Assembly: GCA_963678705.1 (NCBI GenBank)
Contig: OY783204.1
Span: 2,614,701-2,678,700 of the forward strand
Direction: 5' to 3'
Source: Panorpa germanica
Taxonomy: Eukaryota > Arthropoda > Insecta > Mecoptera > Panorpidae
DNA length: 64,000 nucleotides
Shown: positions 23,244 through 34,822 of the stretch, piece after piece
Layout: the number at the start of each line of letters is the position of its first letter
Position numbering within the stretch: position 1 is the first letter of the stretch
Program-made: the position numbers and the translations under genes
The notes under the pieces: model-generated
Databases searched by the model: none
Told to the model about the DNA's origin: nothing
What the model saw: the letters and a program-made list of their open reading frames with translations, nothing else

Positions 23244-24189
23244 ATATTGTTATTGATCAGTCATGAAAAGAATATATTAAATTAAATAAATACGTCAGGT
23301 TTACTTAAATAAATGATAAATTTCTAATAAAAGCAGCTGGTGTTTTATTATTTTGGTAGCAACAATTTTGATTGTATAATACATTGGTCTACACAACAAA
23401 ATGTAAAATTTCTCAAATTATAATTTTTATTGTTAATTAAAAGTACATTTTAATGTGTAGTTCAACCATCAAACAATAATGATACAGCAAAACATGAAAA
23501 CTGTACGAGTGTAGTTATACAACAATTTATGTCGGCATACCATTGTTAAAAACATGATACTGATTACACTAAGACCATTTTAATATTCTCAACTTTTGAG
23601 TTAGAAATTATTATATAGTCAACTAACCAAACAGATATTTAGAAATTGTTAAATGGTGGTTCAAATTATAATTCCTTTCTTCGCAGAAATGTAAAAACTT
23701 GATTAATTTTAAAAATTATCTGATAATTTGAAGTACATAGAAAAATTGGAAGTAGTTTGTACCATCATAAATTGCATCAATCACTTGACATTTATTCAAT
23801 TCAAAACCGTTTAGTTTGAATAGATTAAACCTGATGAGTCATTTATTAGGCTTATGTCGCACTTTAAATCGAATTGAAGAGCCATCTACCAGCGTACGCT
23901 AGAAATTTATTCTGTATTATCATCCAAATTATTCGAAAAAGATTCAGTTCTATATTATCCTTAAAGTAGAGTCGGGCACAAAGGCTGAATGTAATTACGA
24001 ATTAAAGTCTTTGTCATAAGCTTAGTAATTGCTATCCTGGACCATTATGTAAAATGTTATGACAGTTTGAAAAGTGTATATGTACTAAATGATTGACGAA
24101 ATGTAAATTAAAAATGATTATTTAAAATATAACGTAATACTAATATTGAATATGGCGAATTAGAGCGAAGTGCAGATTGTAATTTTGAT
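23244..24189. other. AT-rich stretch without genes
   Basis: No frame, repeat or element boundary recognised. Confidence 0.5.
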
Positions 24190-25238
24190 ATTGGGAACGA
24201 GGTGGCCTGCTGCAAAGGAGGTGCTGAAATAATGAATGGGATTTTTAAAAGTAAGATGGGTGACATTTGGCCGGAGCACATTAGAGTACTCACAGACGGG
24301 TCAAAGCAACGGCAACGGGGTCCGGGGCGAGAGTAGTGACGGAGTCTATTAAACAGATAATAGTTTTACCAGAAGAAATTTCAATATTTGATGCGAAGCT
24401 GGTAGCTGTCAAAGAAGCTATTTCTACAATTGAGAAAAATAGATGGTCGAAAGCTGAAATATGCATAGATTCAAAAGCAGTGGTGGAAGCATTGGGAGAG
24501 AATGGGATTATCAGAAAAGCGGAAAATATATTTTATACAGTAAGAAGAAATATAAATAGAATAAAGATGAAAGAATTCGATGTACCGTTAGTGTGGATTC
24601 CTGCTCACAAAGGAATCACAGGAAATGAAAAAGCAAACGACGCCGCACAACAAGCAGGTAGAACAGTGGCCAGTGGAGAAATTCAATATGAAGTGGATTT
24701 CTTGGCAAAGAGCAAAAATGAAGTGAAAGAGAAGTGGCAGGGTATGTAGAACAATTCAGAGAAAGGAAGAAATTTTTTCAGTTTACAGTCTTCGGTGTGA
24801 GGACGTCGTTGGTGGTGGAAAGCCCAAGGTCCGAGAATAGTGTTATCACTTATCTCGAGACTGAGGGTAGACCATGCAGGGGCATTGGCACATCTGAAAA
24901 GAAATCACTTGGTAGAAGATGATATGTGCAATTGTGGAGAAGGAGTAGCAGATCCAGCACATTTGATTTTCCAATGTATCGAAACGGAGACTTGCAGAAA
25001 TAATTTGTACAGAGTTTTGGTAAAAAATGGAGTGGTGTTGCCAACGAGTATAAAGGAACTACTAAGATATCCGAGGTGGCCAGTGTGCTTAGTGATAGAC
25101 AGGATATGGCGTAAAGCACGGTTAAACGTTTAGGTAGTAATAATAATAAAGAAAAGTAAATAGGTAAAATGAAGTAAGAAGGGCGAAAAAAGGACCGTGG
25201 TCCTAAGAAGCCTGTGAAGTATTATTAAAAAAAAAAAT
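24190..25238 (+). pseudogene. Jockey/I-group LINE, 3' part with RNase H domain
   Basis: The plus strand encodes a retroelement RNase H: the first Asp in VLTDGSK (near 24,292), a frameshift near 24,317, then ISIFDAKLVAVKEAI, EICIDSKAVVEAL and VWIPAHKGITGNEKANDAA. An in-frame stop at 24,747 is followed in the same frame by a tail with a Cys/His cluster (DMCNCGEGVADPAHLIFQC), usual for the C-terminus of such LINEs. Coding ends at 25,133 and the copy closes with an A-run at about 25,228. There is no RT upstream, so this is a 5'-truncated dead insertion. Confidence 0.8.
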
Positions 25239-27089
25239 ATATAACGCAAAAACTATCAAAAGGTTTACGATTTTAAATAATATAAAAAATTAAAATTAAA
25301 AAAGAAAATCATCAAATCGGATTGGTTTCTGAGGGCTTCCGAGAAAAAGACTTCATTGACGCTACTAAATAGTTAATTTAAAAATAAAAGTGTCTGAAAG
25401 ATGTAATATTTTTCCCGAGAATTTACTGATAGTCATTTTAAAAATATGAATACCAAACAAAATGTCCACTTCTGCCAAGTGTGCTTGATTGTTGATGTGT
25501 ATGAGCCTTTATAATTAAAGCTAGTTGACACATCTATCTCCGAAAACCCATGATGAACTGTTTGCTGACTGCCTGTGATGTATCGGTGACCTACAAATTG
25601 CAGACAAATGAACATGATGCGGTATATGTGAAGACCCTTTAAAAACTACTAACAGCGACGTAGGAGTGTTCGCGAGATTAGCACTAACGTTGACGCATTC
25701 TCGATGTAACAAACCAATATCTACTTATAACGTGCGCGCTATGTGAAATGTCATGTCGCGTAAAGAATTCAATATCAATCGATCAAAATTGCAATTCCAA
25801 TAATGCCACACACAAAAAGTGATTCTCTATTGTTCATCAATTGCCCGAGTATCGAATAACGTCACTAACCGAATATCGTAACGGTTTTTGTGGAAAGAAG
25901 GCGTGGCCGCCTCCTCTCTGTAGCAGTGCGACGGTCCTCTATCAACGGTGCTCCTTAAACAATTCTCCTTGTGTAAGAGGAAGTCTGAGTAATCATTTAT
26001 TAAGAATTAAAGAAATTGCAGCAAGATTAGATTTTTCGAAATCAACGATAACTACTATTTAACTATTCAAGATAGTCTTCAAATAAACAAAGAGCATCAA
26101 GCAAGAGTGAAGAAGAACATCTATCTTTACACTATCAAGAACATCTTACAAAAGAACAATAACAAAGAAAATATTCGTACACACTGGAAAACCCACGAAT
26201 TGAAATTACATGTTACATCTTATTGATATTATCACCTTGCTGAATGGGCAGATCTGATACTGGGTTGACTAGTTCCTCAGAGTGTTTCATTAGTACAGGT
26301 GTGGTAATATAATAAATTGGACAAACCTAAAAATGAATATTCATGATTATTAAATAACTAATTATGTCAAGAAGAAGTGTTTTACTAAACTATATCGACA
26401 TTACGTAGATCTCTATTTACAGTGGGCATTAAGCTTCGAAATAATAAAAAATATAAGAAATAATTACAATGCAGTTCATAGTTACCTATTAGTAGGCTAG
26501 TGAAACGGTTGAAATAAATTTACTAACAAAAAAAAAAAAAAATTAACAAAGAAATCAAAAAAGAAATTAAAAAAAAAAAACCAAAAAGAAAACAAAGAAT
26601 AAATCAAAAAAGATATTAAAAAACAAAAAGAAATAAAACAAAAAATAAAAAAGAAATAAAACAAAAAATAATAAAGAAATATAACAAAAAATAGAAAAAA
26701 AAGGAACTGAGTAGAAAGAATAAAAGTAAAAAAGAAAAGAGAAAAAACAAAAAATAGGAAATAAGAACCCTTGTTTTGTTATTAAGTTTACTTGTTCTTA
26801 ACGTAATACAAATATTTGTCTTCTTTTAATACACAAACTCGTCCTGTAAGTCAGTAATTTTATATATATGTGACAGAAATATATTTAAAAATTGCCCTTT
26901 TTTTTTGTTTGTCTTATTGTAATTTGAATTCATAATAAAACATCAGAGTAAGTATAACCTGGAACTCAGGATAATAAACTATCAGCTGTCTTTCTTCAAA
27001 TTTTCATATTGCAAATATAATAATGTCATGAAAAATTAGTACGTAAACATGGACATTAATAATAACTTTTTGTTTGGATTTCAATCTTA
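25239..27089. other. stretch without recognised genes
   Basis: Several short frames occur but none is recognisable. A strongly A-rich simple-sequence tract lies at about 26,527-26,760. Confidence 0.5.
26527..26760. repeat. A-rich low-complexity tract
   Basis: About 230 bases made of runs of A broken by short G, C and T insertions (units such as AAAAAAGAAAT and ACAAAAAATA). It may be a degraded LINE tail, but no LINE coding sequence adjoins it. Confidence 0.75.
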
Positions 27090-27490
27090 AGGAGTTTCCC
27101 AGAAAGAGGATTTCTCCAGTTTCGGTTAGTAGACTTGGTAACGGGGTTGTCCTGAAAGCGCCAGTAGCCAGTATTACATTTACGATCAGTAGATGCGTTT
27201 TTTGATGATGCTATTGCTTTTAGTACATTTAAAGATTGTTAACATTTTGCCTTAATTTTATCAATATCTGTTTTCCAAGAATATTTGTTGTAAAATATTA
27301 AACCTAAGAAGGAGTGTAAGTGAGTCTGGGCTATTCGTTGGTTTGCAAGATACATGTTCATATTAGCTCTATTAGATCTATTGATAAATATTATATATTT
27401 AGTTTTTTCATTTGAAAAAGTAAATCCGTTTTTGATAGACTACAGAATCAGGCTATTGAGGACTTCCTGTAATTTTTGTTCCACTATCTT
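27090..27490 (-). pseudogene. Jockey/CR1-like LINE RT, downstream part
   Basis: On the minus strand one frame reads LQEVLNSLIL, a stop, then GFTFSNEKTKYIIF, MNMYLANQRIA, HSFLGLIFYNKYSW and SLNVLKAIASS, with one more stop. This is the segment after the catalytic motif in Jockey- and CR1-like LINEs. It is probably the continuation of the fragment at 27,829-28,137, separated by about 340 bases of unrelated DNA. Confidence 0.7.
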
Positions 27491-27828
27491 TATGTTAGAT
27501 GACCTAATGTTAAAAAGCAGGATCGTGCGTATTTTCTGCACTGCGCTTAGGTTCTTGAGGTGCAAGCACAGGAATTAAAGATCTTCAATTAATTTTAATA
27601 TAACAATTCACTTGTTTATTTGATCAAATATAAATCACAAGTTTTAATAACAATAACGATGATTAACATTGAAAATATAACAAAGTAGCAAAGTAGTAAC
27701 AAAATAGCACCCAAGAACCTCCTTGGTTGTAATAACTTTTAAGAGGTAATTACTAGTCAGAGATGTTAATCGTTTTAAGGTTGAAAGACTTCAGGACCAA
27801 AAGGGTACGGATTAAAAACTGCAATAGA

Positions 27829-28137
27829 AACAAAGTAGCTGGCTATAAATAACCAGGTCATCAGCATACAAATTGGCTTTTACAGGATAAGGAATATTTT
27901 GAATAATATCGTTGACAGTCATATGGAAGTGGATATCAAAGAAAACCGCAATAGCGTACTCTTTGCATATTATGACGTTTTGAATGTCAGAGTCCAGTGC
28001 CACTAAATTGTCATTTGTCGAGCGATGTGGTCTGAACTCAGTTTGGCAAGAGTTTAATAGATTACGACTTTCTGTTATCCAAGTTAGTCTTTTGGCAACC
28101 ATTTTTTCTAATAATTTCATTATGTTGCTTGTTCGAA
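27829..28137 (-). pseudogene. Jockey/CR1-like LINE RT, central part
   Basis: A minus-strand frame with MKLLEKMVAKRLTW, then QTEFRPHRSTNDNLVALD, IAVFFDI and, after an internal deletion, NLYADDLVIYS. The YADD motif is the RT active site. The deletion removes the stretch between the first Asp region and YADD. The copy is dead. Confidence 0.8.
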
Positions 28138-28629
28138 CCGCAATTAGTTTAACGCGATTATTTTATGCGATGATTTATTGTATCGCTCTGATTGGCAATA
28201 CTGCGATATTGTACGCCGAAATTATGTGAAAGAACCACGTGAATGTTTTTCATTTAAAAAGTGATTTATTAAAAAACTACAAGCAACTGTACAGTGGTAG
28301 AATGCCTTTGCTTGTCGAATATAATAGTTGTGGAGAATTAAAATAACACGAAGTACAATAGAAATCCAAATTAAAATGTTATTCGTACAAACTTTAAACT
28401 AAGACTGATACAAATTATTTACAATGAATTGACCTTTCTAACAAAAAAAACTAAAATTACAGAACCGATGAGAATCCATCAGCTGATCACAAAATTGTCA
28501 TTGCACCCCAATAAAACGCCACGGGGGTACAATTTTTGTAATTCACACTAAGAGATTTTCATCAGCTACTGTACACTATCATATTGCTAAAATCTGTCTT
28601 AAATATCTAAGTGGTTTGGTCCTGCCTAT
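28138..28629. other. ~490-bp segment splitting a LINE
   Basis: This DNA interrupts the Jockey/CR1-like RT between the YRPIS region (28,630-28,940) and the KLLEKMV region (28,137). Its ends on the minus strand begin with ATGTTGC and finish with GCAACAT, which could be short inverted repeats of a small DNA element. No coding region. Confidence 0.35.
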
Positions 28630-28940
28630 TAAGGCTTATAGTACGCAACATTGCTGATAAATGAGATTGGACGGTAACTAGACACCTCTTCTTTTTTTTT
28701 TCCCGGTTTCAATATAGGAATAACTTTAGCTATTTTCCAGATATCTGGGATACAGCTACTGTTCCAGATGTTATTAAATAGTTTCACTATATACTCTTTT
28801 GTTTCTAAGTCTAGATGTTCAATCCATTATATTGTAAATGGAGTCAGATCCGGGTACAGTATCCTTAAGATTCGTAATGACAGTTTATAACTCATTTATG
28901 TGAAATGGTAAGTTATATTCTTAGACGTTTCATCTGGGAG
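28630..28940 (-). pseudogene. Jockey/CR1-like LINE RT, upstream part
   Basis: The minus strand reads, across one or two frameshifts, INEL and TNLKDTVPGSDSIYN, then WNSSCIPDIWKIAKVIPILK and SSYRPISFISN. These are the conserved N-terminal RT blocks of Jockey/CR1-like LINEs. It lines up with the two fragments below as one interrupted copy. Confidence 0.7.
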
Positions 28941-29089
28941 ATGTAACGCTCTTTTCATCATACTCCTTATACTTTGATCTACTGCACGTGCACCGTAGTG
29001 GGTGGACAGATAGTCATCCTGAATGTGAAATGACTTAATATATGCAAGTTCAGCATTACAAGTTTTTGTAGTGCATTTAAACTAGTTTT

Positions 29090-29506
29090 TGCAAGCCGTT
29101 CTAAACTATCCTACCCAACTTTATTCCTACCCAGGGCGAAAACTTTATTCCGAGATACTTGAACAATTGGGTACACTCATTGTAAGGTAGCCATGATCCA
29201 CTCGTAGGGTCTTTAATGCCCGGATCTATAACACCAAATGTTTTATTTCTCTTCACTCTTAGTTCGAAATTCGAAGATTTGCTTGCTGATATCTTCAAGC
29301 CTAATTGGCTGAGAGTCTTGCAAGCTATATTTTACTGATGCTGTGCATCTGATTTATCTTTACCAATTAGTAGTATGTCATCGACAAACGCCGACGATTT
29401 CACATTTTTATTGTATAACTGTTCTTCTGTTATTCCCTGGTCCTCGAATAGTGTGTCTAGGACAACATTAAACAACAGAGGTAAGAAAGGATCCTCATTA
29501 CGCGTG
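29090..29506 (-). pseudogene. R2-like RT fragment with FVDD motif
   Basis: Minus-strand frame with FLPLLFNVVLDTLF, the active-site region SSAFVDDILLIG (Ala changed to Val in FADD), a stop, then CKTLSQLGLKISASKSSNFE and FKYLGIKFSPWVG. It is clearly related to the copy at 9,912-10,637 (both share DPGxxDPTS and LGxxFSPxVG strings). It abuts the LRR pseudogene on the upstream side. Confidence 0.8.
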
Positions 29507-29511
29507 TTCTT

Positions 29512-30270
29512 TCATGGACCTAAGCCTCCTCCGTTAAGGTAGCAGTGAAATTTGTTAGGCTTTAGGAAATCGTTAGAATCGGTATCCTCCCCATTGGAAT
29601 GTGATTTGTCTATAACCAATTTCATCGAAAATTTCTTTTTGGTTTGGTTATTCGCTCTCAACATTATATCCCTGTGCAAATTTTGTGTCATGGAACAATA
29701 CTGCAATTCCAAACGCTTTACATTTTTACAATAGTGTAATATAGTCATTGCATCCGTAATGTACAGACAATTCTTCAAGCGAAGATCCTAAACTTGTTTG
29801 AAATTTGCAGCTGTCGCGACAAACAAATTAATTCGACCTAACTTCAAAATTTTTAAATTCGGTAATAATGATAAATACATAATGCCATAAGGTGTTTGAG
29901 GTTCTACATCTTTATATTTTAAGTAACCCAAACCAACTTCTTCTAGATTATGGCAATTTGTACAAATAATCCTCAATGCTGTATCGTCCGAGAGATAATC
30001 GTAAGAGATTTTAATTTCAACTTCCCAATTCCTCGAACGTCTATATTTAAAAATCTCAAAGATTAATGTTTTAATTTTGGCTGCAGATTTATGATATTTT
30101 CTATGCAGACATCAGTCAAGCGGTGGCAGGAGTCTATAGTTATAGTTTCCAGGTTTGTGAGAATTGAAAGTGTGTTTACCAATGTGTTAGCATCGTGGAA
30201 AGGAACGTTGTCCAAATGGAGCTAAGCTAAACAGGATCCGTTCATATAGCAATTGCGCTGAATTTTGAAA
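29512..30270 (-). pseudogene. F-box/LRR-type leucine-rich-repeat pseudogene
   Basis: The minus strand encodes, in pieces, repeats of the cysteine-containing LRR kind seen in F-box/LRR proteins: LHLDNVPFHDANTLVNTLSI, LETITIDSCHRLTDVCIENI, then after stops CHNLEEVGLGYLKYKD, LPNLKILKLGRI, LKNCLYITDAMTILHYC and VKRLELQYC. At least three stops or frameshifts break it. No F-box is visible. It is a relic of a host-type gene, cut at its 3' end by R2-like sequence. Whether it is a retrocopy or a dying gene cannot be told. Confidence 0.6.
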
Positions 30271-30302
30271 TAATATCCACATTATTCTTCAAAATAGATC
30301 CC

Positions 30303-30449
30303 ATACGCTGTATTCAATAGGGTAATTCCCCTATAGTTCTTGGCTTCGTGTCTGTTTGTTTTTTTGTATATTGGACTTAGTATCCCTTCTCTCCAGCTTT
30401 CTGGCAAATCTCCTCTTTTCCATATCTTGAATGCTATGTTAAAATTTGC
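30303..30449 (-). pseudogene. LINE RT fragment
   Basis: A 48-codon uninterrupted minus-strand stretch with FKIWKRGDLPESWREGIL, PIYKK and KNYRGITLLNTAYGI. These are the first RT blocks of a LINE (the NYRGI motif is common in R1/I- and RTE-like elements). Both sides are unrelated DNA. Confidence 0.7.
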
Positions 30450-30865
30450 TGGTTGTAAGCTAAAGAGGCGAATCGGATTAATTTTTTTTTAATAATATGA
30501 AAATCATACTAAAGTATAATATCTGTAACATTTATTGACAAAATGGTAATTAGTAACAATCCAGCTACGCAATTAATATTCCAAAACTTAAATTGTTCAC
30601 AAATTCTCCAAAACGTTAGCAAAAACTTGAAAGACAGAAATATTCGATTCGCCCAATTCACGGCGCGAATGGGATCGTACATAACATATAACTAAATTAA
30701 TATTTTTTTTAGCATTATAAGCTTTGGAATCATTAACAAAATTATAATAATGAATAATGAGATCAATATTAATTACTAGCACATAAATCACATATATACG
30801 GGTCTTTTATCCCTCCCACCAGCACATTTTTCGTGGCACCATTCTTCGCATGCATGACACTGAAT

Positions 30866-31777
30866 CTAATCCCGTGATGGTGGATGAATGCATTTTTTGT
30901 AGATCATGGTAATATCTGCCACTACCACATATGTATGCAGACGGAACAGATACATATTCTTTAACTCAGAGTTCATGTTCAACTTTCTTTCTAATGATAA
31001 AATGGCAATGAATTTCGAATCCCCTAATAATGTTGTTGGCTTTTTAAAGAGTTTGCTAACCACAAATCTACCATTAGAGTCACGTGTTGTCGTTTCTTTA
31101 AAATGCTTTTCACATGCTTCTTCCTCGGTCGTTAAGGGATTGTGGGTCGATACAGAGTCAATTTCAAAAATTTTTGATGGGTGCTCTTGACTTTGCAAAC
31201 GAGTTGCAAAATAACAATGGGTGAGGTTGATGATACTGGTCGATTTTGTTCCTACATCTGTTCCACACAGCACAGTTTTTTGTATGCTTAAACATTTGTC
31301 AGGCAATCTTAATTTTCCAACCCGTAAAAGATTCCAAAACACATCAGCGCCAAATAATATGTCAACACGATAGGCTTTATAAAACTGAGGATCGGCTAAA
31401 TGGACATGCTTTGGTACCTTTAAGTTGGAAATGTCAAGGTCTGAGGCAGAGGCAGGTATATTATCCGTTATTTCATTAACAATAAGACAATTAATGGTTT
31501 GCGAGTAAGAACTGTGCATGAAATGTAGGCTAATGTTTACTTTGGCTGTAATATCGGTGCGAGTTTTTCCTATACCGGATATAACAATGTTTGTGGCCCT
31601 AACAGGTAATTGTAACTGATTAGCGAAGGATTGAGTTATGATACTAGTTTGGATACCGTTATCCAAAAGTGCACGAGCTAAAATTAATCTTCCGTTGTTG
31701 TCTGCTATTTTAATTGCAAATACTGCTAATAAATTGAAATGCATCTGCATCGTATTAAATCTTGAAGTGAATGGCAT
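30866..31777 (-). pseudogene. BEL/Pao remnant copy 1 (protease region)
   Basis: A 303-codon frame with the BEL/Pao aspartic protease, where the active site reads ARALLDNGIQTSIIT (the usual Asp-Ser-Gly has become Asp-Asn-Gly), then VHLADPQFYKAYRVDILFGADVFWNLL. It continues into the linker GRFVVSKLFKK, and then jumps by deletion to the start of the RT (ADITMIYKKC), where it stops. It is about 95% identical to 63,348-64,000. The element is inactive. Confidence 0.8.
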
Positions 31778-31846
31778 CCTTTAAGTTTGACTCGTTTGGT
31801 GCAAATGGTAAATACTATTTAAATTATTATTTAACAATTTCTGAAT

Positions 31847-32450
31847 CTAGAAGTAGTTAGGGAAAATACCTTTTTTTTCTTCTATAGCTGCGGCGGCAAT
31901 TCCTATAAGGACAGTAACATCATTATCATTAATAAGGATATCTTCATCGTTAGCGACAACTGCGATAGCTTCATCACCACAAGCAATACCATTATTAGAA
32001 AGAACATCATCACAGACAGCATCATCATAAAAGGCGTTATCATCATCAGAGAAGTCATCATCAGTATCAACATCATCATTAAAAATGGCATCATCATATA
32101 CGACATCATCATCTGAGGTTGTAACATTATCAGATGTAGCATCATCATCAGAGGCAACATCATTATCGAAAACAACATTATCCTCAAGGGCAGTATCATC
32201 ATTACTAGCATCATTATCACGGATCACAATATTATCCTCTTCGACTAAAATTAAATATTTTCATGGAAGAAATTCTTTTGATTATTTTTGCTTAGTAAAA
32301 TAAAAGTCTATTTTATTTCTATTACTTGTATTTTACTAAGAAATATTTTACCTTCATCGATAAGTCCTTCTATGAAAAAAGCATTCATGCTCTCATCAAA
32401 ATCATTGCCAGATTCCAGTGCTCATCGTACTGCAGCAAACACATTTATTA
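31847..32450 (-). other. Asp-rich two-exon block, copy 1
   Basis: The minus strand encodes a strongly acidic frame of 127 codons (32,227-31,847) made of degenerate repeats such as SDDDATSDNVTTSDDD. Upstream, a 107-bp stretch (32,245-32,351) has intron signals, GTAAAATATTT at one end and AATTTTAG at the other. Before it comes a short exon-like piece encoding NDFDESMNAFFIEGLIDE. The intron holds a 12-bp hairpin (CTTAGTAAAATA). A second copy lies at 62,157-62,790. The function is unknown. The GAT/GAC repeats may have expanded by slippage. Confidence 0.5.
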
Positions 32451-33137
32451 AGTAATAGTCAGTCAACCTGTAAAAATTAGATATATCAACACTCTAATTT
32501 AGAGCAAATTTGAGTGCGACAATAAGTTCAAGTAATAATTTTCGAAAAAATGACAGTAAACAAAACAAAAATTGTAAGCCGTTAGGCTCGTTTTGTATTT
32601 TTGCAGTTATTCTTGCGATCCATTCAAAATGAGTATTACTCATACATTGACAAAAATTAAGCCCTGTGTGAAACAAATTCAAAACGAAGCAAACATTCTT
32701 CTTATTGGAAAGCGTCGTAAGATACTATACCTACTAACCACATATTAAATGTATGTAAATTTTTCGTTTTATTTACGTAAAATGTTCACATACAAATTTG
32801 TATGTAATATATAGTATTTATTTTCTTAAATATATATTACTGTGTTTAGTCAATAACATAAGTTATATTCCTTATTGGATGAGTTCTATACTAAATGAGC
32901 AAACCTTTCTCTAATATGTTTGTAAATTTTCGAGCCCCATTGTTTCCCCAAAACGTTTAATAACCTCGAGAGGCAAAAGGTCTTTAAAATAGACCAATAA
33001 AAAATCTTCAGCGCTTTTTCTTGAAACTGCTCCTTCTTTTCTCCAGCCATTGTTAACTTATCTTTCTTCAACCACTCCTTTATCCAGCATTTCTCCACTA
33101 ATAAATAAAACATATTTACAATTTATTTGAATCCCGA
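32451..33137. other. stretch with no recognised gene
   Basis: Minus-strand frames of 62 and 75 codons (32,494-32,682 and 32,886-33,113) occur here. The second has a protein-like composition (KEWLKKDKLTMAGEKKEQF) but I do not recognise it. Confidence 0.35.
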
Positions 33138-33975
33138 TTAAGTAACAGTTTTCTTATTGTTATAAATATCATCTCCAGAACTTCTTCCTTTATCGGGGGA
33201 TATCCAGGTGTACTTGTGAATTTCCTTATGTGGAAATGCTGTGCTGGCTATAAACATATTTTCAGAGACAGCAAACTCAAAAAGTCTCTGTCCGTTTTCG
33301 ATGATGCTACTGTGTAGACTATTAGGACCAGCATGGGACCTAATAAGTCGTTGTTTCCCGATTTTGGCGTTAAAGTCTCCAATGCACGACAAGAGTTATA
33401 GCACTTTGTGAGTAAGTCATAGAATAAATCCTTTTATCTGTCGTCTTTCTCGTCAGTCGGTGCATGGGCACAGATCAAGGTGGTGTTGTGATGCTTTCCT
33501 CTCAGTCGAATTTTACAAAGTCTCATACTAATAGCCTGAAAGTCAATGACTGTGTTTCTCAGTCTTTTACTTACAATGAAGCCCACACCAAAATGGTGAG
33601 CTTTTTCTGGGCAACTGTAGTACAATCTACAGTCCTTTTTATCTAAAATTCCGGTTCCCAACCATCGAATTTCCTGAATTGCTAACACATCGATATTATA
33701 GTCTACAAATACATCCATTAAGTGTTTCAAAGCACCACCTTTATACAGGGTACGAATGTTCCAATATTCAAGTCCTTTTTCACGCCGAGTCGTCTGGGTA
33801 GGTTAGAGCCGGTTTTATCATTCTGTTGAGGTTTCGTAACAATAGTTTTTTTTTACGGGATAGGGCGGTTAACCCTACGCCCAACCCCATATTAGTCGCC
33901 TCTTACGACATGCATTGGGACTATTCTTACTCCTTGGTTACCACTTGGTCACCATTGGGGCACCCCGGTCACCAC
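33138..33975 (-). pseudogene. RTE-like LINE, 5' end and endonuclease domain
   Basis: The minus strand begins with a conserved leader of insect RTE-like LINEs (TCGTAAGAGGCGACTAATAT followed by a GGGTTAACCGCCC-like string). It continues into an apurinic-endonuclease-like domain: GALKHLMDVFVDYNIDVLAI, QEIRWLGTG, FGVGFIVSKRL and ICAHAPTDEKDD. After a short gap with frameshift come GDFNAKIG, NGQRLFEFAVSENMFIASTA and HKYTWISPDKG. The endonuclease nicks target DNA in active LINEs. The RT domain is missing. Confidence 0.8.
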
Positions 33976-34822
33976 GCAGGGTAAAAATAACTCTAACGTA
34001 TGAAATTTCATTATTCGTAAAAAGTGCTACACGTTCTGCATTAGATAGCATGGTCTGCATATATAATAATTCTAATGGTTGTTTATTTCCATTATCCTTT
34101 CGTATCGCATCCATTTGTCTCCAACATTCAACGGCCTTTAAATATTTCTTTAACACTTGATATAGGATCATGCCACTTTCCCAGACTTTCTCCAAACAAT
34201 ACTTATGTCTTTGCCTAAAAGTTTCGAGGCGTGGTTAATTACCATTTTATATTTTCTCAGCTATGGTCACCGTATAAAAATTTCCACTGATATAGGACTA
34301 CAGATATTAATGGTTTTACGTTGCGAAGGATATGTTTCGCACATTAATTTATCTATCTCGTTGTCATTCGCTTTGTTGGATTCAAGCAGTTCCAACAACC
34401 TCTAGGTTGTCTAGGTGTCTAACTTCTCTTTCCTCCAGGAGTTTCATCACCTGGAAGTAATGGGTGATATTCTACACATCCATACCCATTATGTTTAGGG
34501 CCACAGCTTAAATGTGTTGTGGGATCATTGTCGCTGTTATCAGCAACACTTTCACTCTGTCTCCTTTATATCTTTTATGTTTTTTATAATATAAGGCGTT
34601 GTATATTTGCGCTAAAAGAGATTCATAACCTGATCCATATATTTGACCGCCTACACTATCACCAAATGTTTTGGACATTTGTTATACATTTCCTGCGCTA
34701 TTCTCCTAGCAGACAGTTGACTTGCATCACGTAATGCATTAATCAAATACTCGGCTATACTACTTATAATTAGGCGTCTCTCTTCCGGACTAGCTTTTTG
34801 AGAATTTGTCTTAAATACCATA
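33976..34822 (-). pseudogene. decayed coding region, unknown family
   Basis: Starting with an ATG at 34,822 the minus strand gives a good stretch (SPEERRLIISSIAEYLINAL, SARRIAQEMYNKCPKHL). After several stops and frameshifts it ends in a 60-codon stretch with ECWRQMDAIRKDNGNKQPLE. Codon-like composition over 850 bases suggests a real, now dead, gene or transposon protein. I do not recognise the family. Confidence 0.35.

Noticed and set aside
25433-26062. Short frames of 60-73 codons on both strands
   Set aside because: Overlapping on both strands, no family resemblance, no splice or promoter context.
31903-32220. Met-rich frame (repeated MMM and LMMM)
   Set aside because: Frame-shifted reading of the GAT repeats in the Asp-rich block; a similar artefact occurs at 62,245-62,601.
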